Assembly: GCA_017634825.1 (NCBI GenBank)
Contig: JAGBMP010000126.1
Span: 1-36,087 of the forward strand
DNA: 36,087 nt
Direction: 5' to 3'
Source of the DNA: Butyrivibrio sp.
GTDB lineage: Bacteria > Bacillota > Clostridia > Lachnospirales > Lachnospiraceae
Position 1 is the first letter of the stretch, and each line of letters starts with the position of its first letter. This document shows, one piece after another, positions 23,853 through 32,271 of this stretch. The position numbers and the translations under genes were made by a program. Below the pieces are notes generated by a model. It searched no databases and was not told the DNA's origin. It was given only the letters and a program-made list of their open reading frames with translations.

Positions 23853-23887
23853 TTGACAAAAGATAAAGTATAACTTAAACTTTTGTC
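23853..23887 (+). promoter_or_regulatory. phnD operon promoter inside an 8-bp inverted repeat
   Basis: TTGACA (23853-23858), 17-bp spacer, TAAACT (23876-23881). GACAAAAG (23855-23862) and CTTTTGTC (23880-23887) are exact reverse complements that bracket the promoter, so a dimeric repressor bound there would block polymerase. No regulator gene for it is evident nearby. Confidence 0.7.
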
Positions 23888-23905
23888 GTGTAATTAGCAA
23901 GGAGT

Positions 23906-23936
23906 ACCCATGTGTAATTCACGTGGGTATTTTTTT
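23906..23936 (+). terminator. leader terminator-like hairpin before phnD
   Basis: ACCCATGTG (23906-23914) pairs with CACGTGGGT (23920-23928), nine pairs including one G-T, 5-base loop, then A and seven T residues. It lies about 20 bases after the predicted transcription start and before the phnD ribosome site, so it could terminate most transcripts early (attenuation). The 8-bp repeat GTGTAATT occurs at 23888-23895 and 23912-23919. Confidence 0.65.
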
Positions 23937-23963
23937 GCGGTAAATTTTGATGACGCCTTTTAA
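23910..23963 (+). CDS. candidate 17-residue leader peptide
   Basis: AAGGAG at 23899-23904 sits 5 bases before an ATG at 23910 that opens MCNSRGYFFAVNFDDAF and stops at 23961-23963, 14 bases before the phnD start. The start codon lies within the 5' arm of the terminator-like hairpin, so ribosomes starting here could melt it. The ORF is short and may occur by chance; it has no runs of one amino acid as in classical attenuators. Confidence 0.3.
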   Translation: MCNSRGYFFAVNFDDAF

Positions 23964-23977
23964 AGGCAGGAGGAATT

Positions 23978-25087
23978 ATGAAGAGATTTTTCGCAATGAT
24001 GATCGCAGGCATTTCATGTGTAACAATGCTTGCAGGATGCGGCAATTCTGCATCAACAGAGACAGCAGAGACACCTGCTGCAACAGAAACTGCAGAACAG
24101 GCAGAGCAGGCTGAAGCTACAGAGGTTGCTCCCGCTGCAGCAGAGAACGTAAAGGTTGACAAGCTTACAATCGGTTTTGTACCTTCACGTGACCCTGATG
24201 AGATCGTTACAGCTACAGAGCCACTCAAGGAGCTCCTTACAACAGAGCTCGCAGGACTTGGCTATGAAGTTGGCGAAGTTGACATTACAGTTGGAACCAG
24301 CTACGAGGCAGTAGGTGAGGGACTTTCAGCAGGTACTATCGATGTAGGTCTTATCCCCGGTGGTACTTATGTCCTTTACGAGGATGGCTGCGATGTTATC
24401 CTTACAGCTACAAGAGATGGTCTTTCAATAGAAAGCCCTGATGCTAAGACATGGAACGACAACAAGCCCACAGAGCCCACAGAGGATCAGGTAACATTCT
24501 ACCGTGGTCTTATCATCGCAGGACCTTCAGAGGCTGGTCAGGCTATCGCTGAGAAGGTAAACAATGGTGAGGAAGTAACATGGGAGGACCTTGATGGTCT
24601 TAACTGGAGTGTTATGAACTCTTCATCTTCTGCAGGATATATCTATCCTTCACTTTGGCTTCAGGAGAACTATGAGAAGCACATCACAGACCTTACACAC
24701 GCTGTACAGGCTGATTCTTACGGTAACGCATTCGCAAGACTTGCTTCAGGCCAGATCGACGTTCTTTGCTGCTATGCAGATGCAAGACGTGACAACGAGG
24801 AGAAGTGGACAACAGAGTTCGGCAGAACAGCTTCTATCTGGGATGAGACAAATGTAATCGGTGTAACAGACGGTATCTACAACGATACAATCAGCGTAAG
24901 CAAGACATCAAAGATTATGGATGATGCTTTCAAGGCTGCTGTAACACAGGCATTTATCAACATCGGAAACACAGATGCAGGTAAGGAAGTTATCTCTATC
25001 TACAACCACAATGGTTATGTAGAGGCTAAGGCTGAGGACTACGAGTCAGAGAGAGCAGCTCAGGAGCTCATTAAGTCAATGCAATAA
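23978..25087 (+). CDS. phnD: PhnD-type phosphonate/phosphate-ester binding lipoprotein
   Basis: 369 residues. The lipoprotein signal has lipobox MLAGC (Cys21) and an acidic Ala/Thr/Glu tether to about 58. The domain begins KLTIGFVPSRDPDEIVTATE, the PhnD-family opening, followed by YEAVGEGLSAGTIDVGLIPG, MNSSSSAGYIYPSLWLQ (Ser-rich anion-binding loop) and SYGNAFARLASGQIDVLCCY. PhnD proteins bind phosphonates, and relatives bind phosphite or phosphate esters. The AGGAGG site is strong. A terminator follows before the ATPase gene, which would leave the binding protein in excess. The ligand is unknown; no C-P cleaving enzyme is encoded nearby. Confidence 0.9.
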   Translation: MKRFFAMMIAGISCVTMLAGCGNSASTETAETPAATETAEQAEQAEATEVAPAAAENVKVDKLTIGFVPSRDPDEIVTATEPLKELLTTELAGLGYEVGEVDITVGTSYEAVGEGLSAGTIDVGLIPGGTYVLYEDGCDVILTATRDGLSIESPDAKTWNDNKPTEPTEDQVTFYRGLIIAGPSEAGQAIAEKVNNGEEVTWEDLDGLNWSVMNSSSSAGYIYPSLWLQENYEKHITDLTHAVQADSYGNAFARLASGQIDVLCCYADARRDNEEKWTTEFGRTASIWDETNVIGVTDGIYNDTISVSKTSKIMDDAFKAAVTQAFINIGNTDAGKEVISIYNHNGYVEAKAEDYESERAAQELIKSMQ

Positions 25088-25123
25088 GCGGCGCTTTAGC
25101 AGAACACGACTGTTATTAATATT

Positions 25124-25153
25124 GGGGAGGACAACACGCCTCCCCTATTTTTT
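25124..25153 (+). terminator. intercistronic terminator between phnD and phnC
   Basis: GGGGAGG (25124-25130) pairs perfectly with CCTCCCC (25139-25145) across an 8-base loop, followed by TATTTTTT. Partial read-through would set a high binding-protein to transporter ratio. Confidence 0.8.
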
Positions 25154-25186
25154 CGAGTTTTGAGTTTATATCAGGAGAATACAAAA

Positions 25187-25960
25187 ATGATCAAGTTTGA
25201 AAACGTAGGAAAAGTATACCCCAATGGTTTCGAGGGATTAAAGGATATCAATCTCGAGATCGATCAGGGAGAATTTGTTGCTATCATCGGTTTGTCCGGA
25301 GCCGGTAAGTCCACACTTATTCGTACCATCAACAGGATGCACGATGTGACCAGTGGAAAACTCACCGTGGATGGTGTTGATGTCATGAGTCTGTCCGGCA
25401 AGACTCTCAGGAGATTCAGAAGAAAGATAGGAATGATATTCCAGTCATTCAACTTGATCACTCGTACTACCGTTATAAAGAACGTGCTCACAGCATTCGT
25501 TCCTGATATGCCATGGTACAGATCAGTATTTGGAATCTATACCAAGGAAGAGAAAATAAAAGCCCTTGAGTGCCTTGATAAGGTTGGTATTCTTGACAAG
25601 GCCTTTGTTCGTGCTGACCAGCTCTCAGGCGGACAGCAGCAGAGAGTTGCCCTTGCAAGAACTCTTGCCCAGAACCCACAGATCATCCTTGCAGATGAGC
25701 CTGTTGCAGCCCTTGACCCTGTTACAGCCAATCAGGTTATGGGTGACTTCAAGAGAATCAATGAGGATATGAACATCACAATCCTTATCAATATCCACCA
25801 TATTGACCTTGCCCTTAAGTATGCCAAGAGAGTTATCGGTATCAGAGAAGGTAAGATCGTATTTGACGGACCTGCCCAGGGAACACAGTGGGATGAAGTT
25901 CTTGATAACATCTATGTGGGGGAGGCCTCCCGCGAAGGCAACATTCAGGAAGAGGGGTGA
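25187..25960 (+). CDS. phnC: PhnC-type ABC transporter ATPase
   Basis: 257 residues from the ATG at 25187 (CAGGAG site 8 bases before); an in-frame TTG at 25160 lacks one. The nucleotide-binding domain is complete: Walker A GLSGAGKST (35-43), Q-loop IGMIFQSFNLITRTTVIKNV, signature LSGGQQQRVALARTL, Walker B IILADEPVAALDP and a switch histidine in INIHHIDLALKYAKR. The INIHH motif is characteristic of PhnC. It powers the two PhnE permeases. It ends 5 bases before the first of them. Confidence 0.94.
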   Translation: MIKFENVGKVYPNGFEGLKDINLEIDQGEFVAIIGLSGAGKSTLIRTINRMHDVTSGKLTVDGVDVMSLSGKTLRRFRRKIGMIFQSFNLITRTTVIKNVLTAFVPDMPWYRSVFGIYTKEEKIKALECLDKVGILDKAFVRADQLSGGQQQRVALARTLAQNPQIILADEPVAALDPVTANQVMGDFKRINEDMNITILINIHHIDLALKYAKRVIGIREGKIVFDGPAQGTQWDEVLDNIYVGEASREGNIQEEG

Positions 25961-25965
25961 TTTAG

Positions 25966-26793
25966 GTGAATCTTACTTTTTACGACAAGATTTTTAAGCC
26001 AAAAGAGTACGTCCTTCCTAACGGTAAAAAGGCCTACAAGAAGGCGTCAAGAGCACCTATCTACGTTATACTCGTCCTTGCAATGTGTGCTCTTTCGGTT
26101 AAGATTACCGGTTTTGATATGGAGGTCCTTGTCTCAAGGATTGGTCAGTTCTTCGTTATTTTAGGAGAGATGTTCCCGCCAAATACTGACTACATGCCCA
26201 AGATCTGGGAGCCTCTTTTTGACACAATAAAGATGTCACTTCTGGGATCGGTGGTAGGAGCTCTTTTGTCCGTACCATTTGCAATGCTGGCAAGTACCAA
26301 TGTATGTCCCAGTAAGATCGTAGTTTCCGTGATGAGAGTAATGTTTTCTCTTATAAGAACACTTCCTACCATCGTAATAGCTCTGGTAGCTACTCTTGTT
26401 TTCGGACTTGGAACACTGGCAGGAACAGTTGCCATCGCTGTATTCTCCTTTGGTTATATTGGTAAGCTTACCTATGAGGAGATTGAGACTGTTGATATGG
26501 GAGCCTTTGAGGCCATGCAGGCCATGGGAGCCACAAGATCTGAGGCTTTCATCTCTGCTATCATTCCGCAGGTTCTTCCTTTCTATCTTTCAAACTGCCT
26601 CTTTAACTTTGAAGGTAACGTAAGATATGCAGCGGTTCTTGGATATGTAGGAGCCGGCGGTATCGGACTTATCCTCAATGAGAAGATCAGCTGGAGAGAG
26701 TATCCAAGCGTTGGAATGATCCTTCTGGCACTTTTTGTTACAGTCTTCATCATTGAGTCTGTCAGCCGTATGCTTCGTAAGAAGCTCGTCTGA
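25966..26793 (+). CDS. phnE: PhnE-type ABC transporter permease 1
   Basis: 275 residues from a GTG start with an AGAGGGG site. One N-terminal and about five further membrane helices; the binding-protein-dependent permease domain shows IKMSLLGSVVGALLSVPFAM, RTLPTIVIALVATLVFGLG and the ATPase-contacting loop AFEAMQAMGATRSEAFISAI. LGYVGAGGIG near the end is conserved in PhnE. Together with the next gene it forms a heterodimeric channel for the PhnD ligand. Confidence 0.92.
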   Translation: MNLTFYDKIFKPKEYVLPNGKKAYKKASRAPIYVILVLAMCALSVKITGFDMEVLVSRIGQFFVILGEMFPPNTDYMPKIWEPLFDTIKMSLLGSVVGALLSVPFAMLASTNVCPSKIVVSVMRVMFSLIRTLPTIVIALVATLVFGLGTLAGTVAIAVFSFGYIGKLTYEEIETVDMGAFEAMQAMGATRSEAFISAIIPQVLPFYLSNCLFNFEGNVRYAAVLGYVGAGGIGLILNEKISWREYPSVGMILLALFVTVFIIESVSRMLRKKLV

Positions 26794-26809
26794 AGGCGGA
26801 GGTAGATAA

Positions 26810-27619
26810 ATGAATCAGAGAATACAACAGGCATATGATAAAAGACCCAAGGACTGGGTTTACAATTTGATAACTGCCGTAATAGTAGTTGGACTCCTTA
26901 TTTGGAGTGGCAGCGCTGTTGAAACCAGCGGATCCACACAGGACGGTGGACAGATCGCTCTTAACGTTTTGTCCGGAATCTTCCATCCTGACCTTAGCTT
27001 TTTATTCGACTTTTCAACAAAGGGAGTTCCTTACCTGATGCTTGAGACCGTTTGTATCGCATTCCTTGGTACGATCGTGGGAGCTATCATTTCAATCCCG
27101 CTTGCATTCATCTCAGCATCAAACTTAACTCCTCTTCCGATAGCATTTGCAGGAAGACTTATCATCATGGCAGCGCGTACAATCCCGGCTTTTGTTTACG
27201 GACTTATGTTCATCCGTGTAACAGGCCCCGGAGCTTTCGCAGGTCTTTTAACCATGGGCGTATGCTCCATCGGTATGATAAGCAAGATGTACATCGAGGC
27301 TATTGAGGACCTTGATACTCGTGTCATTGAGTCTTTGGATGCAGCAGGCTGCAACACCTGGCAGAAGATCCGCTACGGAATCCTTCCCCAGCTGATGCCT
27401 AACTTCGCATCAACGGCTATCTACAGGTTCGACATCAACCTTCGTGACGCTACAATCCTTGGTATGGTTGGCGCCGGCGGATTTGGTGCGCCACTTATTT
27501 TCGCCATGAACTCCTACAGATGGAATGAGGCAGGAGCTCTTTTGGCAGGACTTATCGTTCTGATCCTTATCATCGAGTTCATCTCAACCAGGATCAGAGT
27601 AAAACTTACAAGAGGATAA
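26810..27619 (+). CDS. phnE: PhnE-type ABC transporter permease 2
   Basis: 269 residues, same family as the preceding permease but clearly diverged. It has LETVCIAFLGTIVGAIISIP, MAARTIPAFVYGLMFIRVTG, the EAA-type loop VIESLDAAGCNTWQKIRYGI and LGMVGAGGFGAPL. Two non-identical PhnE proteins are common in Gram-positive phosphonate-type transporters. Start ATG at 26810 follows a GGCGGAGG site. It ends 3 bases before the phosphoesterase gene, so the two are almost certainly co-transcribed. Confidence 0.92.
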   Translation: MNQRIQQAYDKRPKDWVYNLITAVIVVGLLIWSGSAVETSGSTQDGGQIALNVLSGIFHPDLSFLFDFSTKGVPYLMLETVCIAFLGTIVGAIISIPLAFISASNLTPLPIAFAGRLIIMAARTIPAFVYGLMFIRVTGPGAFAGLLTMGVCSIGMISKMYIEAIEDLDTRVIESLDAAGCNTWQKIRYGILPQLMPNFASTAIYRFDINLRDATILGMVGAGGFGAPLIFAMNSYRWNEAGALLAGLIVLILIIEFISTRIRVKLTRG

Positions 27620-27622
27620 TAT

Positions 27623-29155
27623 ATGCGTATCATATTTACATCAGATACTCACGGAAGCTTATATCCGATAAATTATGCACAGAATCGCCCCGAGAACACG
27701 GGGCTTTTTTGTGTTGCTGCCCAAATTGAAAAGGACGGTAACACGCTTGTCATCGACGGTGGCGACTCACTTCAGGGAACTCCGCTTATTTCATATTATC
27801 TCGAGCACAGAGATGAGTATGATTTTCATCCGATGGCAGAGGGCTTTAAGGAAATGGGCCTTGATTACTACACTCTGGGCAATCACGATTTCAATTTCGG
27901 GTATGACGCTATCCTTGATTATGTATCAGCCATGAAGGCAACACTTATCTGCGCCAACGTTGTGGATAAAAGAGGCGCACTTGGCATTAAGAAAAACGTC
28001 ATCCATGTTCTTGAGGACGGTACAAGAGTCGGAATAACAGGCGCAGTAACCGGATATGTAAATGTCTGGGAACAGAAGGAAAACCTCTCAGAGCTTGAGG
28101 TAAAAGACCCTGTGGAAAGCCTAAGGCATGAGCTTGAGGACCTTAAGGGAAAGTGCGACATCACAGTCTGCATCTATCACGGAGGGTTTGAAGAAGATCT
28201 TTTAACAGGGAAGAAGCTCTCGGAGACCAGGGAGAATGAAGCCTGCAGGATTGCAAGGGAACTGGATTTTGACATTCTCCTTACAGGTCATCAGCACATG
28301 CCGGTGGAGGGTGTTGTTATAGATGGAACCCACGGCGTTCAGCCACCTGACAAGGCAAGGAAATACTGTGAAGTAGAGGCTGTAAGAGGAGATGAGGGAT
28401 GGAATATCTCGTCAGAGCTGGTTTCTGTTAATGAACCGGGTGAGGCTTATGACAGGATAAAGGCTGAGCATGTCTTTATGGATGACCTGAGCGTTAAGCT
28501 TGATAAATGGCTGGATATACCCATCGGGTGCCTGGAAAAAGAGATCCTTCCTGAGGACAAGCTCTATGCTGCCCTACACGGAAGCAAGGTGGCATCAATA
28601 TTTAACCAGGTTGAGCTTGAATACACAGGTGCGGATTTCTCATGCACTTCATTGTCGAACGATCCCCTTGGACTTAAGAAGGAGATAACCGTCAGAGATG
28701 TGCTTGGAATCTACCAGTTTGCAAACACTGTTGAGGTCAAGGGTGTCACCAGAGCGGTATTAAAAGAGGCTTTGGAGAGATGCGCAGAGTACTTCGATTA
28801 TAACAGGAAAACAGGGAAGGTGAGCATTTCCAAAGTATTCCTTCAGCCTAAGGTTGAGCACTACAACTATGATTTCTACGGCGGACTTGAGTACGAGTTC
28901 GACTTGACAAGACCTGTCGGTGACAGGGTTGTTACCTTGAGAAAGCTTGACGGAAGCGAACTTGTCGATGGCGAGCAGTACACGCTGGTTACCAGCAACT
29001 ACAGGGCAACCGGTACAGGCGGATATGAGTGCATTGGAAACAGTCCTACGGTTAAGAGCTACTCAGATGAGATGCCGGATCTGCTGATTGATTTTATAAG
29101 AAGAAACAGTCCTGTCGGGGAGATAGTTAACAGTAAGTTCTCCTGCAGGATGTGA
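27623..29155 (+). CDS. cytoplasmic 5'-nucleotidase-family metallophosphoesterase (YunD-like)
   Basis: 510 residues, no signal peptide, beginning MRIIFTSDTHGSLYP. The calcineurin-like metal sites are intact: Asp8 and His10 (SDTHG), Asp48 (DGGDSLQG), Asn87-His88 (GNHDFNFG), then VCIYHGGF and TGHQHMPVEG. The C-terminal 5_nucleotid_C domain follows (YDFYGGLEYEFDLTRPVGDR). Relatives such as UshA are exported and cleave nucleotides and UDP-sugars; an intracellular form resembles YunD of Bacillus. Its position 3 bases after a phosphonate-type permease suggests that it hydrolyses the imported phosphorylated compound. Substrate not shown by the sequence. Confidence 0.88.
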   Translation: MRIIFTSDTHGSLYPINYAQNRPENTGLFCVAAQIEKDGNTLVIDGGDSLQGTPLISYYLEHRDEYDFHPMAEGFKEMGLDYYTLGNHDFNFGYDAILDYVSAMKATLICANVVDKRGALGIKKNVIHVLEDGTRVGITGAVTGYVNVWEQKENLSELEVKDPVESLRHELEDLKGKCDITVCIYHGGFEEDLLTGKKLSETRENEACRIARELDFDILLTGHQHMPVEGVVIDGTHGVQPPDKARKYCEVEAVRGDEGWNISSELVSVNEPGEAYDRIKAEHVFMDDLSVKLDKWLDIPIGCLEKEILPEDKLYAALHGSKVASIFNQVELEYTGADFSCTSLSNDPLGLKKEITVRDVLGIYQFANTVEVKGVTRAVLKEALERCAEYFDYNRKTGKVSISKVFLQPKVEHYNYDFYGGLEYEFDLTRPVGDRVVTLRKLDGSELVDGEQYTLVTSNYRATGTGGYECIGNSPTVKSYSDEMPDLLIDFIRRNSPVGEIVNSKFSCRM

Positions 29156-29181
29156 GCCAACGTCCCCACTGACTCATTCCC

Positions 29182-29210
29182 TTGACTCTAAATGCTTTTG
29201 AAGGCATACT
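29182..29210 (+). promoter_or_regulatory. promoter of map-metG
   Basis: TTGACT (29182-29187), 17-bp spacer, CATACT (29205-29210), 35 bases before the map start and after the phosphoesterase gene stop. It indicates a new transcription unit. Confidence 0.6.
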
Positions 29211-29245
29211 ATATTTGTGTAACTATCGATAAAAGAAGGTAAATT

Positions 29246-30121
29246 ATGTACAAAAGATTAGACAGAAATGACGTTTGCTGGTGTGGCAGCGGCAAGAAAT
29301 ACAAGAATTGCCACGCAGCATTTGATGACAAAATAATAAACTTCGAGCACCAGGGCATGATAGTACCCAGCAGAAACCTCTTTAAAACAGAGAAGGACAT
29401 CGAGGGTATCAAGAAGAGTGCGGTCATTAACATGGCAGTGCTTGATGAGATCGGTGAGAAGATTCACGCAGGCATGTCCACACAGGAGATTGACGATATA
29501 GTCTACAATACCACCACCAAGATGGGCGGTATTCCGGCAGATCTCGGATATCAGGGATTTCCAAAGAGTGTGTGCACATCTATCAACGAGGAAGTATGTC
29601 ACGGAATTCCTTCCGAGGACATCATTCTGAGAGAAGGGGACATAATAAACGTTGACTGTTCCACCATCCTTGACGGTTATTTCTCGGATTCTTCACGAAT
29701 GTTCTGCATCGGCGAAGTTTCTCCCGAGAAGAAGCGTCTCGTCGATGTGACCAAAGAGTGCCTTGAGGAAGGCCTTAAGGCGGTTATTCCATGGACACCT
29801 ATTGGAGACATGGGTCATGCAGTTCATCAGCATGCGCTCAAGAACGGCTACACAGTAGTCAGAGAGATCGGTGGTCACGGCTGTGGCAACGAGTTCCACG
29901 AAGAGCCCTGGGTTAGCTTTGTAAGTAAGCCCGGAACAGGAATGCTGATGGTGCCCGGTATGGTATTTACCATTGAACCTATGGTAAACATGGGTGGCGA
30001 TGAGATTTTTGTAGATGAAGAAAATGACTGGACTGTCTATACAGCAGACCTTAAACCCTCTGCCCAGTGGGAGGTTGAGCTGCTTGTTACAGAGACAGGT
30101 TACGAGCTTTTATGCTGGTGA
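29246..30121 (+). CDS. map: methionine aminopeptidase with N-terminal SEC-C zinc motif
   Basis: 291 residues. An N-terminal SEC-C knuckle (Cys11, Cys13, Cys22, His23 in CWCGSGKKYKNCH) precedes a complete type I methionine aminopeptidase. The five metal ligands are visible with the expected spacing: Asp137 and Asp148 (VDCSTILDGYFSD), His211 (GGHGCGNEFHEEP), Glu244 (FTIEPM) and Glu276 (AQWEVELLV). It removes the initiator methionine from nascent proteins; SEC-C motifs are associated with SecA and ribosome or protein binding, and such fusions are common in Clostridia. GAAGG site before the ATG. Probably co-transcribed with metG. Confidence 0.95.
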   Translation: MYKRLDRNDVCWCGSGKKYKNCHAAFDDKIINFEHQGMIVPSRNLFKTEKDIEGIKKSAVINMAVLDEIGEKIHAGMSTQEIDDIVYNTTTKMGGIPADLGYQGFPKSVCTSINEEVCHGIPSEDIILREGDIINVDCSTILDGYFSDSSRMFCIGEVSPEKKRLVDVTKECLEEGLKAVIPWTPIGDMGHAVHQHALKNGYTVVREIGGHGCGNEFHEEPWVSFVSKPGTGMLMVPGMVFTIEPMVNMGGDEIFVDEENDWTVYTADLKPSAQWEVELLVTETGYELLCW

Positions 30122-30145
30122 TAAAACAGCGGGAAGGTGATCAAA

Positions 30146-32188
30146 GTGCAGAATAAAGGAAAATACTATATTACAACAGCGATTGCATATACATCCGGCA
30201 AGCCCCACATTGGAAACAGCTATGAGATCGTGCTTGCGGATGCAATTGCAAGATATAAGAGAAGAGACGGGTATGATGTCTTTTTCCAGACAGGCTCTGA
30301 TGAGCACGGCCAGAAGATTGAAACAAGAGCCATCGAGGCCGGCTGCAGCAGCCCCAAGGAATTTGTAGATCAGGTATCCGATACCATCAAGGGTCTTTGG
30401 AACCTCATGGATACATCCTATGACAAGTTCATCAGAACAACAGATGAGTACCATGTTAAGCAGGTTCAGAAGATTTTCAAGAAGTTCTATGACCAGGGCG
30501 ATATTTATAAGGGCTCTTATAAGGGAATGTACTGTACAGAGTGTGAGGCTTTCTACACAGAGTCTCAGCTTGTTGACGGAAAGTGCCCTGAGTGTGGCGG
30601 ACCTGTTCATCCTGCCGAAGAGGAAGCATACTTCTTCAAGATGAGCAAATACGCTGACAGACTTATCGAGCATATCAACACACATCCTGAGTTCATTCAG
30701 CCTGTAGCAAGAAAGAATGAGATGATGAACAACTTCCTTCTTCCGGGACTTCAGGATCTGTGCGTATCAAGAACCTCATTCAAGTGGGGAATTCCTGTAG
30801 ACTTTGATGACAAGCATGTCGTTTATGTATGGCTTGATGCCCTTACCAACTACATCACAGGTATCGGCTATGATGCAGATGGAAACAGCTCAGACCTCTA
30901 TAAGAAGTACTGGCCTGCAGACCTTCATCTTATCGGAAAAGACATTATCAGATTCCATACAATTTACTGGCCTATCTTCCTGATGGCCCTTGGTGAGCCA
31001 CTTCCAAAGCAGATCTTTGGCCATCCATGGCTGTTACAGGGCGGCGAGAAGATGAGTAAGTCAAAGGGCAACGTTATCTATGCAGATGACCTTGTAAGCC
31101 TCTTTGGTGTTGATCCTGTAAGGTACTTTGTTCTTCACGAGATGCCTTTTGATAACGATGGTGTCATCACCTGGGAACTTTTGGTTGAGAGATTCAACTC
31201 AGACCTTGCTAATACCCTGGGCAATCTTGTTAACAGAACCATAGCAATGAGCAACAAGTACCTGGGTGGCGTTGTTGCTGACAAGGGTGTTGCAGAGGCT
31301 GTTGATGACGATCTCAAGGCAGTTGTTACATCCTGCTATGACAAAGTAGAAAAGAAGATGGATGAGCTTCGTGTTGCTGATGCTCTCACTGAGATATTTA
31401 CTCTGTTCAAGAGATGCAATAAGTATATTGATGAGACTGAGCCATGGATCCTTGGTAAGGACGAGGCCAAGAAGGACAGACTCTCAACAGTTCTTTATAA
31501 CCTTGTTGAGTCCATCTCCATCGGAGCAGCACTTCTTGATCCGTTTATGCCTGAGACAGCTCAGAAGATCAGAGAACAGCTCTCAGCTCCTGAGAGAGAC
31601 TTTGATACACTGGGAGAATTCGGCAAGCTTCCAAACGGAACTAAAGTTTCTGAAGCTCCTGAGATGCTCTTTGCAAGAAAAGACTTAAAGGACATCCTTG
31701 AGAAGGCAGCAGAGATCACCAGAAAGCAGAAGGCTGAATTCGAGGAGTCACAGAAGAAGGCAGCCATCAACCTTGCTAAGGCAGGTCTTGCACCTGCGCC
31801 TGCCAAAGAGCCTGTAGAGGAGAGCGGCGATGAGAAGGCGCCTATCGATATACCTGCCAAGGACGAGATCTCTTTTGACCAGTTTGGTGCAATGCAGTTC
31901 CAGGTTGGCGAGATCATTAAGTGCGAAGCGGTTGAGAATTCCAAGAAGCTCCTCTGCTCACAGGTTAAGATCGGAAGCCAGGTTAAGCAGATCGTTTCAG
32001 GTATCAGAAAATATTACTCACCTGAAGAGATGGTCGGCAAGAAGGTAATGGTTCTGGTAAACCTTAAGCCTGCCAAGCTTGCGGGAGTTCTTTCAGAGGG
32101 TATGCTCCTTTGTGCAGAAGATGCGGAAGGCAACTTATCTCTTATGACACCTGAGAAGGATATGCCGGCCGGAGCTGAGATATGCTGA
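30146..32188 (+). CDS. metG: methionyl-tRNA synthetase with C-terminal tRNA-binding domain
   Basis: 680 residues from the GTG at 30146, which has GGGAAGG 8 bases before; an in-frame GTG at 30137 overlaps that site. Rossmann catalytic domain with the HIGH-type motif GKPHIGNSYE, a zinc knuckle with CTEC and CPECGGP, GWAD-like WPADLHLIGKDIIRFH, and KMSKSKGN near residue 301. The helical anticodon-binding domain and then a C-terminal EMAP/Trbp111-type OB domain (FQVGEIIKCEAVENSKKLL, GVLSEGMLLCAEDAEG) follow a charged linker. It attaches methionine to tRNA(Met). Its co-location with map joins methionine addition and removal in one operon. Confidence 0.96.
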   Translation: MQNKGKYYITTAIAYTSGKPHIGNSYEIVLADAIARYKRRDGYDVFFQTGSDEHGQKIETRAIEAGCSSPKEFVDQVSDTIKGLWNLMDTSYDKFIRTTDEYHVKQVQKIFKKFYDQGDIYKGSYKGMYCTECEAFYTESQLVDGKCPECGGPVHPAEEEAYFFKMSKYADRLIEHINTHPEFIQPVARKNEMMNNFLLPGLQDLCVSRTSFKWGIPVDFDDKHVVYVWLDALTNYITGIGYDADGNSSDLYKKYWPADLHLIGKDIIRFHTIYWPIFLMALGEPLPKQIFGHPWLLQGGEKMSKSKGNVIYADDLVSLFGVDPVRYFVLHEMPFDNDGVITWELLVERFNSDLANTLGNLVNRTIAMSNKYLGGVVADKGVAEAVDDDLKAVVTSCYDKVEKKMDELRVADALTEIFTLFKRCNKYIDETEPWILGKDEAKKDRLSTVLYNLVESISIGAALLDPFMPETAQKIREQLSAPERDFDTLGEFGKLPNGTKVSEAPEMLFARKDLKDILEKAAEITRKQKAEFEESQKKAAINLAKAGLAPAPAKEPVEESGDEKAPIDIPAKDEISFDQFGAMQFQVGEIIKCEAVENSKKLLCSQVKIGSQVKQIVSGIRKYYSPEEMVGKKVMVLVNLKPAKLAGVLSEGMLLCAEDAEGNLSLMTPEKDMPAGAEIC

Positions 32189-32222
32189 AAATAAGCAATT
32201 TGTAAGACCATAGCGCAACAAT

Positions 32223-32271
32223 CTGTAGTATTATATATATATAATCATTTCTTATTGGGGAGGAATTCCAA
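32223..32271 (+). promoter_or_regulatory. AT-rich promoter region of the alpha/beta hydrolase gene
   Basis: An alternating TATATATATATAAT (about 32232-32245) includes a perfect -10 TATAAT at 32240-32245, 27 bases before the ATG. A matching -35 is not clear at 17 bp. The ribosome site GGGGAGGA lies at 32257-32264. Confidence 0.4.
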
